From contig KL647336.1 in the NCBI GenBank assembly GCA_000727475.1, positions 62,001 to 126,000 on the forward strand: a stretch of 64,000 nt of DNA. The letters are read 5' to 3'. Position 1 is the stretch's first letter, and every line of letters starts with the position of its first letter. A model generated the notes under the pieces. The model had not been told where the DNA came from and searched no databases. It was given only the letters and a program-made list of their open reading frames with translations. Of the stretch, positions 1 through 11,699 are shown in pieces. The position numbers were made by a program, and so were the translations under genes. Source of the stretch: Sarcocystis neurona (Eukaryota; Apicomplexa; Conoidasida; Eucoccidiorida; Sarcocystidae).

Positions 1-790
1 TTTCCCCGCTGCTCCTGCGGCTGGTGGTTCATCTGCTGCTGCGCCTGCTGATTCTGTTGCTGTGGATTCTGTTGCTGGTGCTGCTGCTGCCCAGGTGCTG
101 CTGCTGCTGCTCCTACTGCTGCTGCCGGTGCTCGTCCTTCCACTGCCGCGCGTGCTGCTGTTGATGGTGAATGCGTTTTCTCGGCGAACAGGTGTGGTAG
201 CATAGCAGCGGCTTGGTCAGCAGCAAACTGAGAAACTTCTGCTACATTTTTTGCAGACGAAGCAAGCTGCGTCTCTAGTGGTACTGCTATTGACGCGACT
301 GGTGCTGCCAGTGTTGCGGTTGCTGCCACGGCAGCGGCTGACGTTTCTGCTGACTCTTGACTTCCTGCTACTGCGACTGCCGCTTCTGACGGTGCTGCTG
401 CTGCGGATGTCGCTCCTGCAGTTGCCGGTGCTGTTTCTGCTACCTGTGGTGCTCGTGCCGCTGCTGGTGGTGCCGGCGCTAATGGTGCCGATGCTGCTGC
501 TGAAGTTGCTGCCCCTTCTTTTGCCGCTGCCGCTGCCGTTGCTGCTGTTGCTGTTGCTCCCGCTGCTGCTGCTGCTGTTGTTGCTGGTATTGCGACGGGC
601 GTTGCTGCTGCTGTTGGCGGATATCCTTCGTCGCCTTCAGCGGTTTCTCTTTCTACTGTTGCCGCTGTTGCCGCAGAAACAGCTGCTGCCCCTGCAGCGT
701 CCCGCGTGTCTGCAGCGGCAGCTGTTTCTGCGGGGGCTCTTGATTTTGCTGCGGCTGAGTGAGGTCCAACGGCTGCTGCTGCTGTTGCTG
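1..790 (+). repeat. CTG/CAG-rich island with Ala-rich frame
   Basis: GCT-GCT repeats dominate. Frame 1 from 94 to 760 is Ala/Val/Ser/Thr-rich and is broken only by TGA at 229 and 358. A TTTTTTGCAG acceptor at 253 could remove the first stop, by an intron from 194. The Leu-rich frame 251-1078 and Gln-rich minus frames are alternative readings. Coding status is unresolved. From 790 to 1080 there is purine-rich sequence without a recognisable feature. Confidence 0.5.
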
Positions 791-1099
791 CATGCCAGAA
801 CAGTGGCAGAAAGAAACAGCAGGGCGGCAGCGACAGCACCAGCGACAAAAACAACGCGTGAGAGGAGAGCGGCAGAAAATGAGAAACGGCCGGGGAAGAG
901 AAGAGCACAGGAAAGAGAGAGAGGGACGGGGATGAAATACAAGAGAACTAGACGAAAGGAAGGAAAGCAAAAAAGAGGAAGAGATCCATCCACATTCATC
1001 TGTCTGATCTTGCCACACTCTCAATATTATTCCTTCTCTCTTCATATCAACTGCTGCAAGAGTCATTCAGTCTTCTGACAAACTGTCCTTTCTTGCTGC

Positions 1100-1530
1100 C
1101 ATACATTTACTCACTCCATTCTGTCCACATATACATATATATGTATATTAGATTCTAGCAAGCATATGAATGTGTAACACTCTATTATGCGCATATATAT
1201 ATTTATATTAGACTCTCCTACGCATGTAATAACTCTAGTATACTATGCATGTACATATATATTACACTACTCTACATATATATATATATACTGCATTCCC
1301 TTATTTATATGTGTACACATATAAGACCTAGACCATTGATATATTAACGATAGTATACTATATATACACATACACATATTCCACCATACTACGGACACTA
1401 CCACGCATACACATATATATATATATATATATCAGACTCTACTACGCATACATATAGTAGAGTGCACTGCGCATATGTGCATATATATATAGATACACAT
1501 GCATGTTGGACCTTAGCCTGCCTATATATA
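1100..1530. repeat. TA/ATAC microsatellite
   Basis: TATATA and ACATATAT runs with little other content. The following 1540-1930 is unique sequence, open on both strands, with no recognisable gene. Confidence 0.8.
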
Positions 1531-1924
1531 TTGAACTCTCGTGTGTATATATAATCTGGAAATACATGGTCGCCCAGGTGTTTGCGTGGCAGGAGAGAGA
1601 CAAAGACAGAAGAGACTGGTGATGACTGAAATATTTGCTAGTTTGTTCTTTTTCCTCCCTGCTTCTGCTGCAGACATGCACTTTGTGATACACCCCCCTC
1701 CAACGACTTTCTTGGCCCTTTCTATCTCTGTGTCTGTCTCTGCTGCGTCTCTGTGCCGCTTGGGGGGGAGTTCTGTTTTAGCCGGCCGTCTTCTCTCTGC
1801 ACGACGCTTCTTCGGCTGCGCGGGGGAGACGAGTCCCCGTCGAAGAAAATTTTTGCTTCGGCAACATGGAGAGTGCGCCACACAGGCGTGCGGAGGGGCT
1901 TCCGCAGACTCGCTGCATGCGTCT

Positions 1925-3070
1925 ACGTGAATATATACATCTATTCATGTATGTGCGTGTCTGTCTTTATATGTAGCTGCAGCCGTCTACAATTCGTTGC
2001 AGATATCGATATCCCTGCCCACAAAAAATCTAAACTGTGGATTTATGTCTACGTTAATCTGCTAGTACCTGTATCTAGCTGTCTTTCCTTATCCACAGGC
2101 AACTATATATATATATATGTAGATGTATCTTCATCGGTCTTTATATCTCTGTCCAGTTATATATGTCCCTATCTCTCTGCATCTATCCACATATTAGTGT
2201 ACATTTATAGACATACATATGCACATATATTTGTATCTATATATGTCTGTATCTATCTATCTTCACTTATCTATCTATATATACATATGTATATACCCAT
2301 CTACACATATATATATATACACATGTGTCGACCTATATCTATCTACGTGTGTACCTGCCTGTCTGCTATATATATATATATATATGTGAGTCTATCTACT
2401 TTAGTGTGTCTATAGCTATCCACGTTTACATGCATCTATTTTACTTTCTATTTATATACTTATCTACATCGCTTTATATGTGTCTACATACCCGTGTCTA
2501 TCTCTGTACACTAAGAAGCTACGTCCACGTATCTGCCTAACCAACGACCTCCCTCTGTTTGTATCTCTCTGTCTCTCTATATGTATACATATATATTCGT
2601 TTATCTATGCATGCTTCTCTACCTCTCTCTACACAAATGTCTAAGTCCCCTTCTATTCCTCTCTAGAGGTATATTTATCTATTTGTCCTTATTGAACTAT
2701 GTCTATCTATATTATCTATGTGTATACCTGTCTACGTGACTCTATCCCTCTGTCTCTACGTATTTATCTGCCTAAGACACACACGTATACATTCACATAT
2801 ATATGTGAATATGTCTGTTTCTCTATCTATTCCTCTCTACATCTATACATGTCTGTGTCTATATCTGCATGTCTTGCCCCATTCCTGTCTCTGTCTCTAT
2901 CAATGCCTGTCCACACAGTTGTCTACGTACTTATATGTATCCCTCTCTATATACATGTGTATAGACATCTCTTTATCGGCGTTCAGCTTTACCTACCCGT
3001 GTCTATTTATCTATATGTGTGTGTCTCTCTCTCTCTTGCTCTGTATATATACATATGAATGTATATATCT
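1925..3070. repeat. TA, TCTA and polypyrimidine microsatellite
   Basis: About 1.1 kb of TATATA, TCTATC and CTCTCT-type repeats. The Tyr/Ile/Leu/Ser-rich frames here are repeat shadows. 3070-3290 is short unique sequence without a feature. Confidence 0.8.
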
Positions 3071-3289
3071 GTGTACGTCTTTTGTCAATAGATGAAGAAG
3101 TGATTGAAGACCGTCTCCTTCCTGTATATCTATTACTAATCTTCTTCACAGCTGGACGAGAGAACGCGTGAAGAAAGTCGTACACACATACACGACTACG
3201 CATAGAGATGCAGATGAACATGTTCAAATAGAGAAGAAAAAGGGGGGATAGAAGGTCCACATGTTTCTCCCACACCAGAAATACAGCAC

Positions 3290-3980
3290 TTCACTTATAT
3301 ACATCTGTGTTCATATAAACAAACATATATGCGAGTAAATAGGAGAGGTATATATAGGCACGTGTGCAAGAATTATAAAATATACACAAGTACTCACAGA
3401 CACGCATATACATGTACATATACGTATATGTGTACCTAGTAGAATAAATACATCTGTAGTGCCATTTATACACATATATATATATATATATGAATGGATA
3501 CAAGAGTATAGGTACACATACACATAAACAGATAGATAGATATAGGAGAATAAGTACATATGTAGAAAATAATATGTATATATATATACGTAATATACAG
3601 TACAGTATATATATATACACATACGTAAATGTAAATACATATATAATGTAATATACAGATATACATACGGTGAACTATAATATATATATATATATATATG
3701 AAAATAGTCGAATACATGCGTACATACCGTAATACGTAGTAGATAAATTCATATGTACTGCAATTTGTATGTATATATATACACACCCACATATACAGTA
3801 CCTGATATATATATATATGTATTATACAATATGTATATAATGTATAGTATACAGTGTATTATAGAAATACGCGAAAAATGAAGATTTGAGAGCTGTTGTT
3901 TCTCAAGATTTCTACACGCAAAGACATTACCTGTATACTTCAACACATATGTATATAGAGAATACATTATATGTACGTGT
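3290..3980. repeat. ATAC/TA microsatellite
   Basis: Dense ACATATA and TATATA runs. The Tyr/Ile/Cys frames on the minus strand are shadows. 3980-4180 is unique without a feature. Confidence 0.8.
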
Positions 3981-4179
3981 ACATCTTCAAGTATAGAGGA
4001 TGACAAGAGAAGTACAGGCAATACACAGAGGAATAACATTTGCATGGGAAAGAGAGAGGAAGAGATGCACACGACGATGTCTACGAGAGGAAGATCCGAG
4101 ATAAAGGGATGGAGGGAGAGAAAAACTATGTACAGTCAAACCTTTCGAAATGCTGAGCAACGGCCCATGCAAATAGACG

Positions 4180-4490
4180 GCGAGGATGCTGCTGCTGCTG
4201 TTGCTGCGGCTGTTGCACTGCAGCCAGCAGCACACCTGACAGCGACGCACGACGCAGCAGCAGCAGCAGTAGGGCAGCAGCGGGAAGCGTAGCAGCAGCA
4301 GCAGCAAAAAACAACAGCAGCCGCCTCCAGATCGACAGCAGCAAAATGTAGAGCAGCAGCAGCAGCAGTCTCTAAGAGCAGCAGCAGCAGCCTCTAAGCC
4401 GCAGCCGGTAAGAGCAGCAGCACTGCTCTTACAGGCAGAGACGCGTAGATAAAGAACTCCAGCAGCAACAGCAGCAAAGCTGCGATGGAG
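4180..4490. repeat. CAG/CTG island
   Basis: A short run of GCTGCTGCTGTTG, then CAGCAGCAG arrays on the plus strand. The short Cys-, Ala- and Leu-rich frames are repeat readings. Confidence 0.75.
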
Positions 4491-4499
4491 AAGTAGTCT

Positions 4500-4860
4500 C
4501 CCGTACACCTGTGCAGCAAGCATACCTATATATACGTATACATATGGCTGCCCATATAATCACACACATACACGCATCTATGTACAGCGGAGGCTCTCCC
4601 TCTCTACGTCAACATATAAGTATATGCACATATATATATATATTTATAGGGAGAGAGAGAGCGGGAGAATCAGGAGAGTTGCAGCATTCCTGTATACGGG
4701 TACGTAACTCTATACATATGTATATATACATATATACATATATATAGAGAGAGATAAGTAGGTAGGTACAGATAGATGTACGTAGGTGCAGATATCTCTG
4801 TTTTTTTTTCTCTCTCTCTATATATAGATATAGGTGCGGAGGTGGATGAAGATAGAAAGA
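4500..4860. repeat. ATAC/TA microsatellite
   Basis: TATACATA runs with short GAGAGA tracts. No gene seen. Confidence 0.75.
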
Positions 4861-7386
4861 TTATACAGACATAGGTAGATATGCACAGGCATGGATAAAG
4901 TGTAATATACATAGGTAGACACAGGAAAGGCAGACGTAAAACGATAATGGTTGGATCACACAGACACATGTGGAAACAGATAATAGGCCACACAGAGTCG
5001 TATATCTATTTAGAAGGACAGAGAGACAAAGAGACAGGAAACCGGAAAGAGATAGAGGCAGAGAAAAGGGGACTAATAAGGACGAGACACGTTTCACGCC
5101 TTTGGCAGTTGCACCAGTAGTCGTACATGTCTTCCGTGCCGCTGCAGCGGCTGTTCCCGTAGCAGCAGCAGCAGAAGAAGAAGAATCGCCAAGTAGTTCT
5201 CCTGATTTTGTGCTGCGTTCTTCTTGCTGCTGCTGCTTCTTCTTCGCTTCCTTGGAGAGGCAGATCTCCTGCTGTTGCTGCTCTGCTGCTGCTGACACTC
5301 TCCCTACGGGCGTCTGCGGCTGACTTCCTCTGCAGTCCGGAAGCTGCTGCTGCTGTCCCTGCTGCGGAATAACGCCGGACTGCTGCTGTGGCTTCTTTAT
5401 ATCCCTCTGCAGTTGCGGAACGTCGCGCCGCTGCCCCGGTTGCTCCTCCTCGTGCAGCTGCGGAACGTCGAGCTGCTGCTGCTGCTCCTTCTCCTCCTGC
5501 ACCGGCGGGACGTCGCGCTGTTGCTGTGACTGCTTTCCTTCACCAGCGCGAGTTTCCTGCGCGGGCTCGTCTGTCGCCTGCCTCCTTTGCTGCGGTTGCT
5601 GCCGCGCGTCATCCTTTCTGCCGCTCACTTCATCCTCCGATTGCCCCTGCTGCTGCTTGCAGCTGCCATTACCGTTTTGCTGGTCCTGCTGCTGTCGCGC
5701 GCTGCTGTCGTTGTCATCTTGCTGCTGCAGCGTCTGGGAAGCGTCCCCCGCCACACTCTGTAGCGGCCCTTCTGCTAAAGGCCCAGAGGCAACGACAGCA
5801 GCAGCATCGGCAGCAGCAGCAGCAGCAGTCGTAGGAGGAGCAGATGCGGTCGCCGCGGCAGCAACGGCAGCCGCGAATGGAGCAGCAGGTGCAGCAGCAG
5901 CAGCGGCGGCTGAAAAAGCACCAAGAGGGGCAGACACAGCAGCGGAAACAGCAGAGGCTTTCTTAAGCTGGTCTGCTGCTGCTGCTTCTGCTGTCGTGGT
6001 GAGTGCACCGGCTGTAGGGGGCTGTTTTTTCTTCCTGTCGAGCAGCAATCGGCTGCTGCTGCTGCTTCGGTCAGAAGCGTGAACCCGCTGCGCTGCCTGA
6101 CTGCTGTTGTGGTTTCTTTGTGCTGCCTTCGTCGCGTTCTTTGACAAATGCTGCTGCGTGCGCGACCCCGATGTAATAGCAGCGCCCTTCCTTAACGACG
6201 CTTCCCTTCCCTCCCCGCCCCCCCCGTGCTGCTGCTGCTGCTGTTTCCGTCTTCCGCGCTGCGGCTGCTGCTGCTCTATTCCATCCCGACGTTGCTGCAC
6301 CTTCTGTTGCTGCCGCTGCCGCTCTCTCTCCACCGGCCGCTGCGGATCAACACTTTTTTTCCGCTGCGGCAGCTGCTGCAGCTCTCGCCCTCTGCGCCGC
6401 TGCCGCTGCCGCTCCTGCGCATCCTCCTCGTCTGCTCTCTTGTTCCTCTTCGCACGCGGCTGCCGCCCCTCCTCCTGCTTCACTTTCTGTTGTTGTTGCT
6501 GCAGCTCCTCCTCCCTGTCGTTCTTCTTCTTCCGCTGCTGCTGCGGCTCCTCGTCCCTCGTTTTCTTCTTCCCCTGCTGCTGCTGTTGGTCTTTGGCGAT
6601 CTGCTGCTGCTTCTTTGCCTGTCGCGTCAAGTGTTGCCCCTGCTGCTCCTGCTGCTGATGCGTGCGTCGATGCTGCTGCTGTTGCTGCTGCTGCTGTTGG
6701 CGCTTGAGGCGCAGTCTGCGCAGCAGCAGCAGGCGGCCCTCTCTCGCTTTGACGCATGCCTGCAGATGCCTTTGTATCCTTGTGTCTACGAACTTCCTGC
6801 AGCAGCAAGAGCAGAAGAGAAAGGCAAGGGAAGCCCAGCCGGAAAGGGAGAAGGTGAAACAGCAGCAGCAGGAGAGGCAGCCATGGGGCGCCGGAACACA
6901 CAGCTGCAGTGCAGCACAGGAGGAGGAAGAAGCAGCAGCAGCAGTCGCAACAGAAGCAGCCGCAACAGCAGCAGCCGTAACAACACAGCAGGAACAGTAG
7001 CAGAGAGGGGAAGAAAGCAGCCGCAGCAGGAAAGGAAGTGACCGGTGCACGTGCTGTTGAGCAGCGGGCATAAGGCAAAGACGAGAAGACGCAGCACCGC
7101 CTGCAACAACAGCAGCACCAGAACAAGCAGCAGCAGCGCAACCCCACCAACGGCTGTTTCTTCCTTTTTTCTCCCCCTTTGTCCCTGCTGGAGCGGCGCT
7201 GGGATGCCTGAAGGCAGTGCGGCAGGAAGTCGAACTGCTGCCGTGCCTCTCCCGATTTGCCGACCGCTGCGTCCCGCGAGGCGACGGGCAGCAGTCAAAA
7301 ATCGCCTTTTTCCCTTCACACTTCGTCGCGCGCCTCGCAAAGCAGCGGATATCTATACACGTAGAAATATGTAAATGAATATACAT
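4861..7386 (-). CDS. Long Gln/Ala/Lys-rich open frame, possible exon
   Basis: An 841-codon minus frame. Its ends are clearly non-coding: the TA microsatellite start and the Leu/Cys/Tyr-rich tail below about 5110. The core (about 5110-6790) has poly-Gln, Gln/Lys/Arg repeats, Ala runs and some varied sequence such as RIQRHLQACVKAREGRLLLL and QSVAGDASQTLQQQDDNDSS. The core has no Met, so it would have to be an internal exon. Given that similar frames lie inside ZC3H15 introns, intronic repeat is a real alternative. No domain was recognised. Confidence 0.4.
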   Translation of the reverse strand: MYIHLHISTCIDIRCFARRATKCEGKKAIFDCCPSPRGTQRSANRERHGSSSTSCRTAFRHPSAAPAGTKGEKKGRNSRWWGCAAAACSGAAVVAGGAASSRLCLMPAAQQHVHRSLPFLLRLLSSPLCYCSCCVVTAAAVAAASVATAAAASSSSCAALQLCVPAPHGCLSCCCCFTFSLSGWASLAFLFCSCCCRKFVDTRIQRHLQACVKAREGRLLLLRRLRLKRQQQQQQQQQHRRTHQQQEQQGQHLTRQAKKQQQIAKDQQQQQGKKKTRDEEPQQQRKKKNDREEELQQQQQKVKQEEGRQPRAKRNKRADEEDAQERQRQRRRGRELQQLPQRKKSVDPQRPVERERQRQQQKVQQRRDGIEQQQPQRGRRKQQQQQHGGGGEGREASLRKGAAITSGSRTQQHLSKNATKAAQRNHNSSQAAQRVHASDRSSSSSRLLLDRKKKQPPTAGALTTTAEAAAADQLKKASAVSAAVSAPLGAFSAAAAAAAPAAPFAAAVAAAATASAPPTTAAAAAADAAAVVASGPLAEGPLQSVAGDASQTLQQQDDNDSSARQQQDQQNGNGSCKQQQGQSEDEVSGRKDDARQQPQQRRQATDEPAQETRAGEGKQSQQQRDVPPVQEEKEQQQQLDVPQLHEEEQPGQRRDVPQLQRDIKKPQQQSGVIPQQGQQQQLPDCRGSQPQTPVGRVSAAAEQQQQEICLSKEAKKKQQQQEERSTKSGELLGDSSSSAAAATGTAAAAARKTCTTTGATAKGVKRVSSLLVPFSLPLSLSGFLSLCLSVLLNRYTTLCGLLSVSTCVCVIQPLSFYVCLSCVYLCILHFIHACAYLPMSV

Positions 7387-7499
7387 AAATATACATATAT
7401 ACAGGTATATTCATATACATATATATATATACACACGTATATTCATATATGTCTACATACACATATATATACACATGTATATTTACGGAGACGTAGAGC

Positions 7500-7910
7500 G
7501 AGAAAGACAGAGACAGAAGAATAAAAAGAGACAGAAAGAAGAAGAGAGAGACACAGACAGAGAGAGACACACAGAGAGAAACAGGCAGAGGGAGACGGGC
7601 AGAGGGAGACAGGCAGAGGGAGACAGGCAGAGGGAGACGGGCAGAGGGAGACAGGCAGAGGGAGACGAGGCAGAGGGAGACGGGCAGAGGGAGACAGGCA
7701 GAGGGAGACGGGCAGAGGGAGACAGGCAGATGGAGACACACGGAGAGAGACAGGCAGATGGAGACACACAGAGACAGGCAGGTGGAGACAGGCAGGTGGA
7801 GACAGGCAGACGGAGAGAGGCAGAGGGAGACACACAGAGAGACAGAGTGAGAGAGACGGAGAGGCAGAGAGACAGACAAAGGGAGGCATATGCACGTACG
7901 TGAGGAGACA
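7500..7910. repeat. 14-bp minisatellite GGCAGAGGGAGACA
   Basis: Around 7575-7740 at least ten near-identical 14-bp units alternate between GACA and GACG endings, with degenerate flanking units out to 7910. Because 14 is not a multiple of 3, each frame reads a 14-residue cycle of Arg/Gln/Gly/Glu. The minus Leu/Ser/Pro frames are shadows. Confidence 0.9.
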
Positions 7911-7929
7911 GAGAGACACAAATGAAGAG

Positions 7930-8330
7930 AGATTTGACTTCTCTCTAAATACACAAGTATGCGTTTCCCTCCACAAGCGTCTACGCAGGTGTACGTACAC
8001 CCGCAGCGAGACGTAGATCTGGGGGTGTATGTACACCAGGGTAAAGGTGTTTTCTCCACTTTTGCGTCTGTCCGGGTGCAAGTAAGTTTTCTTCTTTCAT
8101 TCCTGAATTTCTCGTTTTTCGACCTCCGTTTGAGAACGAAGAATCAAAAAAAAGGAGCAGCAACAGATCGGGAAACCACCACTTCGGGCCGCCGTCACTG
8201 CCTCTTGCTTCGTGACACTCCCCAGGATATACTCTATGCATGCTTTCCTCTCTCTCTGTTGCTCTTTCAGCTATCATAAAAGTATATGCGCAGAAAAAAA
8301 TTCATGCCTCCTTCTATCCCTCTTTCTCTC
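7930..8330. other. Unique spacer with palindromes
   Basis: Holds GGTGTACGTACACC at 7988-8001 and GGTGTATGTACACC at 8024-8037. No gene recognised. Confidence 0.6.
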
Positions 8331-8331
8331 T

Positions 8332-8370
<39 letters not shown>

Positions 8371-9204
8371 NNNNNNNNNNNNNNNNNNNNNNNNNNNNNN
8401 NNNNNNNNNNNNNNNNNNNNNNNNNNNNNNNNNNNNNNNNNNNNNNNNNNNNNNNNNNNNNNNNNNNNNNNNNNNNNNNNNNNNNNNNNNNNNNNNNNNN
8501 NNNNNNNNNNNNNNNNNNNNNNNNNNNNNNNNNNNNNNNNNNNNNNNNNNNNNNNNNNNNNNNNNNNNNNNNNNNNNNNNNNNNNNNNNNNNNNNNNNNN
8601 NNNNNNNNNNNNNNNNNNNNNNNNNNNNNNNNNNNNNNNNNNNNNNNNNNNNNNNNNNNNNNNNNNNNNNNNNNNNNNNNNNNNNNNNNNNNNNNNNNNN
8701 NNNNNNNNNNNNNNNNNNNNNNNNNNNNNNNNNNNNNNNNNNNNNNNNNNNNNNNNNNNNNNNNNNNNNNNNNNNNNNNNNNNNNNNNNNNNNNNNNNNN
8801 NNNNNNNNNNNNNNNNNNNNNNNNNNNNNNNNNNNNNNNNNNNNNNNNNNNNNNNNNNNNNNNNNNNNNNNNNNNNNNNNNNNNNNNNNNNNNNNNNNNN
8901 NNNNNNNNNNNNNNNNNNNNNNNNNNNNNNNNNNNNNNNNNNNNNNNNNNNNNNNNNNNNNNNNNNNNNNNNNNNNNNNNNNNNNNNNNNNNNNNNNNNN
9001 NNNNNNNNNNNNNNNNNNNNNNNNNNNNNNNNNNNNNNNNNNNNNNNNNNNNNNNNNNNNNNNNNNNNNNNNNNNNNNNNNNNNNNNNNNNNNNNNNNNN
9101 NNNNNNNNNNNNNNNNNNNNNNNNNNNNNNNNNNNNNNNNNNNNNNNNNNNNNNNNNNNNNNNNNNNNNNNNNNNNNNNNNNNNNNNNNNNNNNNNNNNN
9201 NNNN
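8371..9204. other. Assembly gap (834 N)
   Basis: A run of N. Both edges end in the same CCTCCTTCTA...CTCTCTACACATATATA sequence, so the gap sits in or beside a duplicated microsatellite. Confidence 0.99.
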
Positions 9205-9228
9205 CCTCCTTCTACTCCTCTTCTCTCT

Positions 9229-9267
<39 letters not shown>

Positions 9268-10250
9268 AAGATATACGAGTATATAAATAGGAGTAGATGC
9301 ATGTGTGTGCACGTACGTGTATATATATTTATGCATATGGATGCCTGCGTGTAAGCATATCTATATTTATTTAGCTACCTGTATATGTATATGCGCAAGT
9401 ACCTGTACGGATACGTATACGGGAATATATATCTGCGTACATATGCATATATATATATAAATGTGTGTATGGATGTCTATTTGTATGTATATATATATAT
9501 ATGTATTTACCTGTATGTATATGTATGTATATGTGCGTTAGACACTACTGTGTGTCTATATCTCACATACAAATATAAATATATATGTGCATATAAAGCC
9601 ACATACATCTACGTATGGGTACACACGCATATATTGCATGTATACGGGCATGCAGGCATGTTAGTGCAGCAGGTGTATATTTTTGCGGGTGTGCCTTGGT
9701 GTGTATCAATATAGATACAAGTGTTGCTACACGGGATATCTGTACCTTTTCTATTTCTCTCTCCCTGTCTCTCTTCTATTCCTCTCTCTCTCTATCGGAT
9801 CCTTCTACAACAATATCAAAATGTTGATATTCTCACGACGTGCTTCTCAGGTGTGGACCAACGTGTGCGTATGTACACACACGTACATATACATATACGA
9901 ATATACGCACACATACATATATACACATACAAACATATATATATATATGCGTGTGGGGGATATAGACACACAGTAGTGTCTAACGCACATATATATACGT
10001 ATACATACATGTATATATATATATATGTACACACACATCCGTCCATCCATCCATCGACACATACACACATGCATATATCCATACACACATACGTAGATAC
10101 ACACATATGTATATACACATATACAAGTACACACATGGGTGTACACATATCCACATATATATGAATACATACAAGGATGTACGTAGATATATAGCTACAG
10201 ACGTGTACATACATACATATTTACACATACGTATATGTGTTCCTGGGCAA
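9205..10250. repeat. TA/ATAC microsatellite with an embedded inverted repeat
   Basis: Mostly ATATAC and TATGTA runs. A perfect 34-bp inverted repeat lies at 9529-9562 and 9959-9992, and the segment between contains about 250 bp of unique sequence (9620-9880). Confidence 0.8.
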
Positions 10251-10422
10251 AGCTACACACAAGATATTGGCTTTCTGCTGCATCTCTGTGTGTTTTTCAG
10301 CCGCTTTCTTTTTCTCTGCCTTTCTCCCTCTCTCTTTTTCTCGTTTTCCTTTCTCATCTGAAGACCGCACCACCGGGTGAACTTCTTTGATAGGTGTGCA
10401 TGCACCGTGGAGTGTTGCATGT

Positions 10423-10685
10423 CTACAACATCGAGCGCGTGCACCGAGAAATAATACGTGTGTGTCTGGTGGACAGGAGAAGAAGTTGAAGCGAATCAAT
10501 TTGGAAGCGTCTCTCCTTCCCTTTTCCATGGGAAACTGCAGCTGCTGACGTCCCTGCACCGGTGCAGATCGTCTCTGTAGCTACCGGCTCCTCCTCGCCT
10601 GCTGCTGCGAGAAATTTTATTTTCTCCCTGCGTTCTACGTTGAGGGCGACGTGAGCAGCGCGTATTCTCTCTTTTCCTTCGTCAC
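10423..10685 (-). CDS. Candidate downstream exon of the 10.9-11.7 kb gene
   Basis: Following a CCCCACGTCTCTATGCAAG acceptor the minus strand reads DEGKERIRAAHVALNVERRE then KIKFLAAAGEEEPVATETI, convincingly protein-like. Its required phase (1) does not match the phase-2 donor at 10866. An intervening exon is therefore missing, or this is another gene. Confidence 0.42.
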
Positions 10686-10866
10686 CTTGCATAGAGACGT
10701 GGGGTGGAGACAGCAAGTGAGAAGAGGACTTATGCGTCTTCATCTCTTTTATCCGTCAAAGACGCAGTGTACAGACATTAAGAGGAGAATCGGCTTTCTC
10801 GAGGCCATTTTTTCTTTCTAAGGAAGGACAAACACGTGCTGCGCCCACTCCGCCCCGTCTCCTTAC

Positions 10867-11671
10867 CTCTGGCAGCACGAGCAGGAGACCAGAGGCAGTT
10901 CTATCTCCCCGTCGGAAACTTCTGTTGCTGCTGCTGTTTCGTTGTTTTCACCGAGAAGCTCTTCTCCTCTACTTTTCTCCTGTACTTCTCCAGCTTCTCT
11001 TCCCTTGCGTCCTTCTGCTGTTGCTGGTCCTCCCTTGTCTGCTTCGGAAGTCGCTTTTTCCTCTCTGTTTTCCTTGTCGTCGCCCTCTTGGACCGCCTCT
11101 CCCTGCTGCAGCGTCGCGTCCCTGCTGCTGTTCTGCGTGCTGCTGCTGCTGCTGCTCCTCGTCGCAGCCCTGCTGCTCTTCCTGCTGCTGCTGCTGTCCT
11201 TGCGGGTTTTCGTGCTGCTGCTGTTGCCACTGATGCTGCACCTGCTCCTCGCCCCACCGTTGCTGCTCTCACGGCTCCCGCTGTCCTTGCCGTTGCTGCT
11301 GTTCTTGCTGTTACTGCCCTTGCTGGTGCGAGACGACGCATGCAATACTTTTTCGACTGCTTGTATGAAGTCTGCCAGAGACGAGCCGGGCAGCCCAGAC
11401 ACAGGAACGTCATCTAGCAGCAAGCAGCTGTGTTTGCTATGACTGCTGCGTCTTCTTCCTTCCGGTGTTTCTTCTTCGATTTCGGCAGCAGTTGCTGCTG
11501 CCTGCCTTCTGCCTCGCTCCTGCTGTTTTTTCTTCCCCTCTTCTTCTTCTTCTTCCTCTTCTTCCCCCTGCCCTTCCCCACAAGAGCCGTCAAACACCGG
11601 CCCGCACAAAAGTGGGAGCTGCAGCGCATGCAGGACAGCACCAGTAGCCAGTGTCCCGGCGCATGCATCAA
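10867..11671 (-). CDS. Exon of unknown Ser/Glu-rich protein
   Basis: It follows a T-rich tract and GTGAAG acceptor. The frame begins DACAGTLATGAVLHALQLPL, passes an acidic Glu run, then LLLDDVPVSGLPGSSLADF and IQAVEKVLHASS, then a Ser/Asn/Lys-rich low-complexity tail, ending LPLVSCSCCQ at a GTAAGG donor in phase 2. The helical, varied core is hard to explain as repeat shadow. The plus strand is CTG-rich here, so Leu-rich plus frames are shadows. No family was recognised. Confidence 0.6.
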
Positions 11672-11699
11672 CTTCACCCAGTAGAAAAAAATAAATGAA

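Noticed and set aside
7443..8081. Leu/Ser/Pro/Cys minus frames over the minisatellite
   Set aside because: They are a translation of the 14-bp repeat and show the same peptide in shifted registers.
8212..9354. Open frames of 340-380 codons spanning the first N gap
   Set aside because: They consist of N-derived unknown residues flanked by TA and polypyrimidine repeat on either side.
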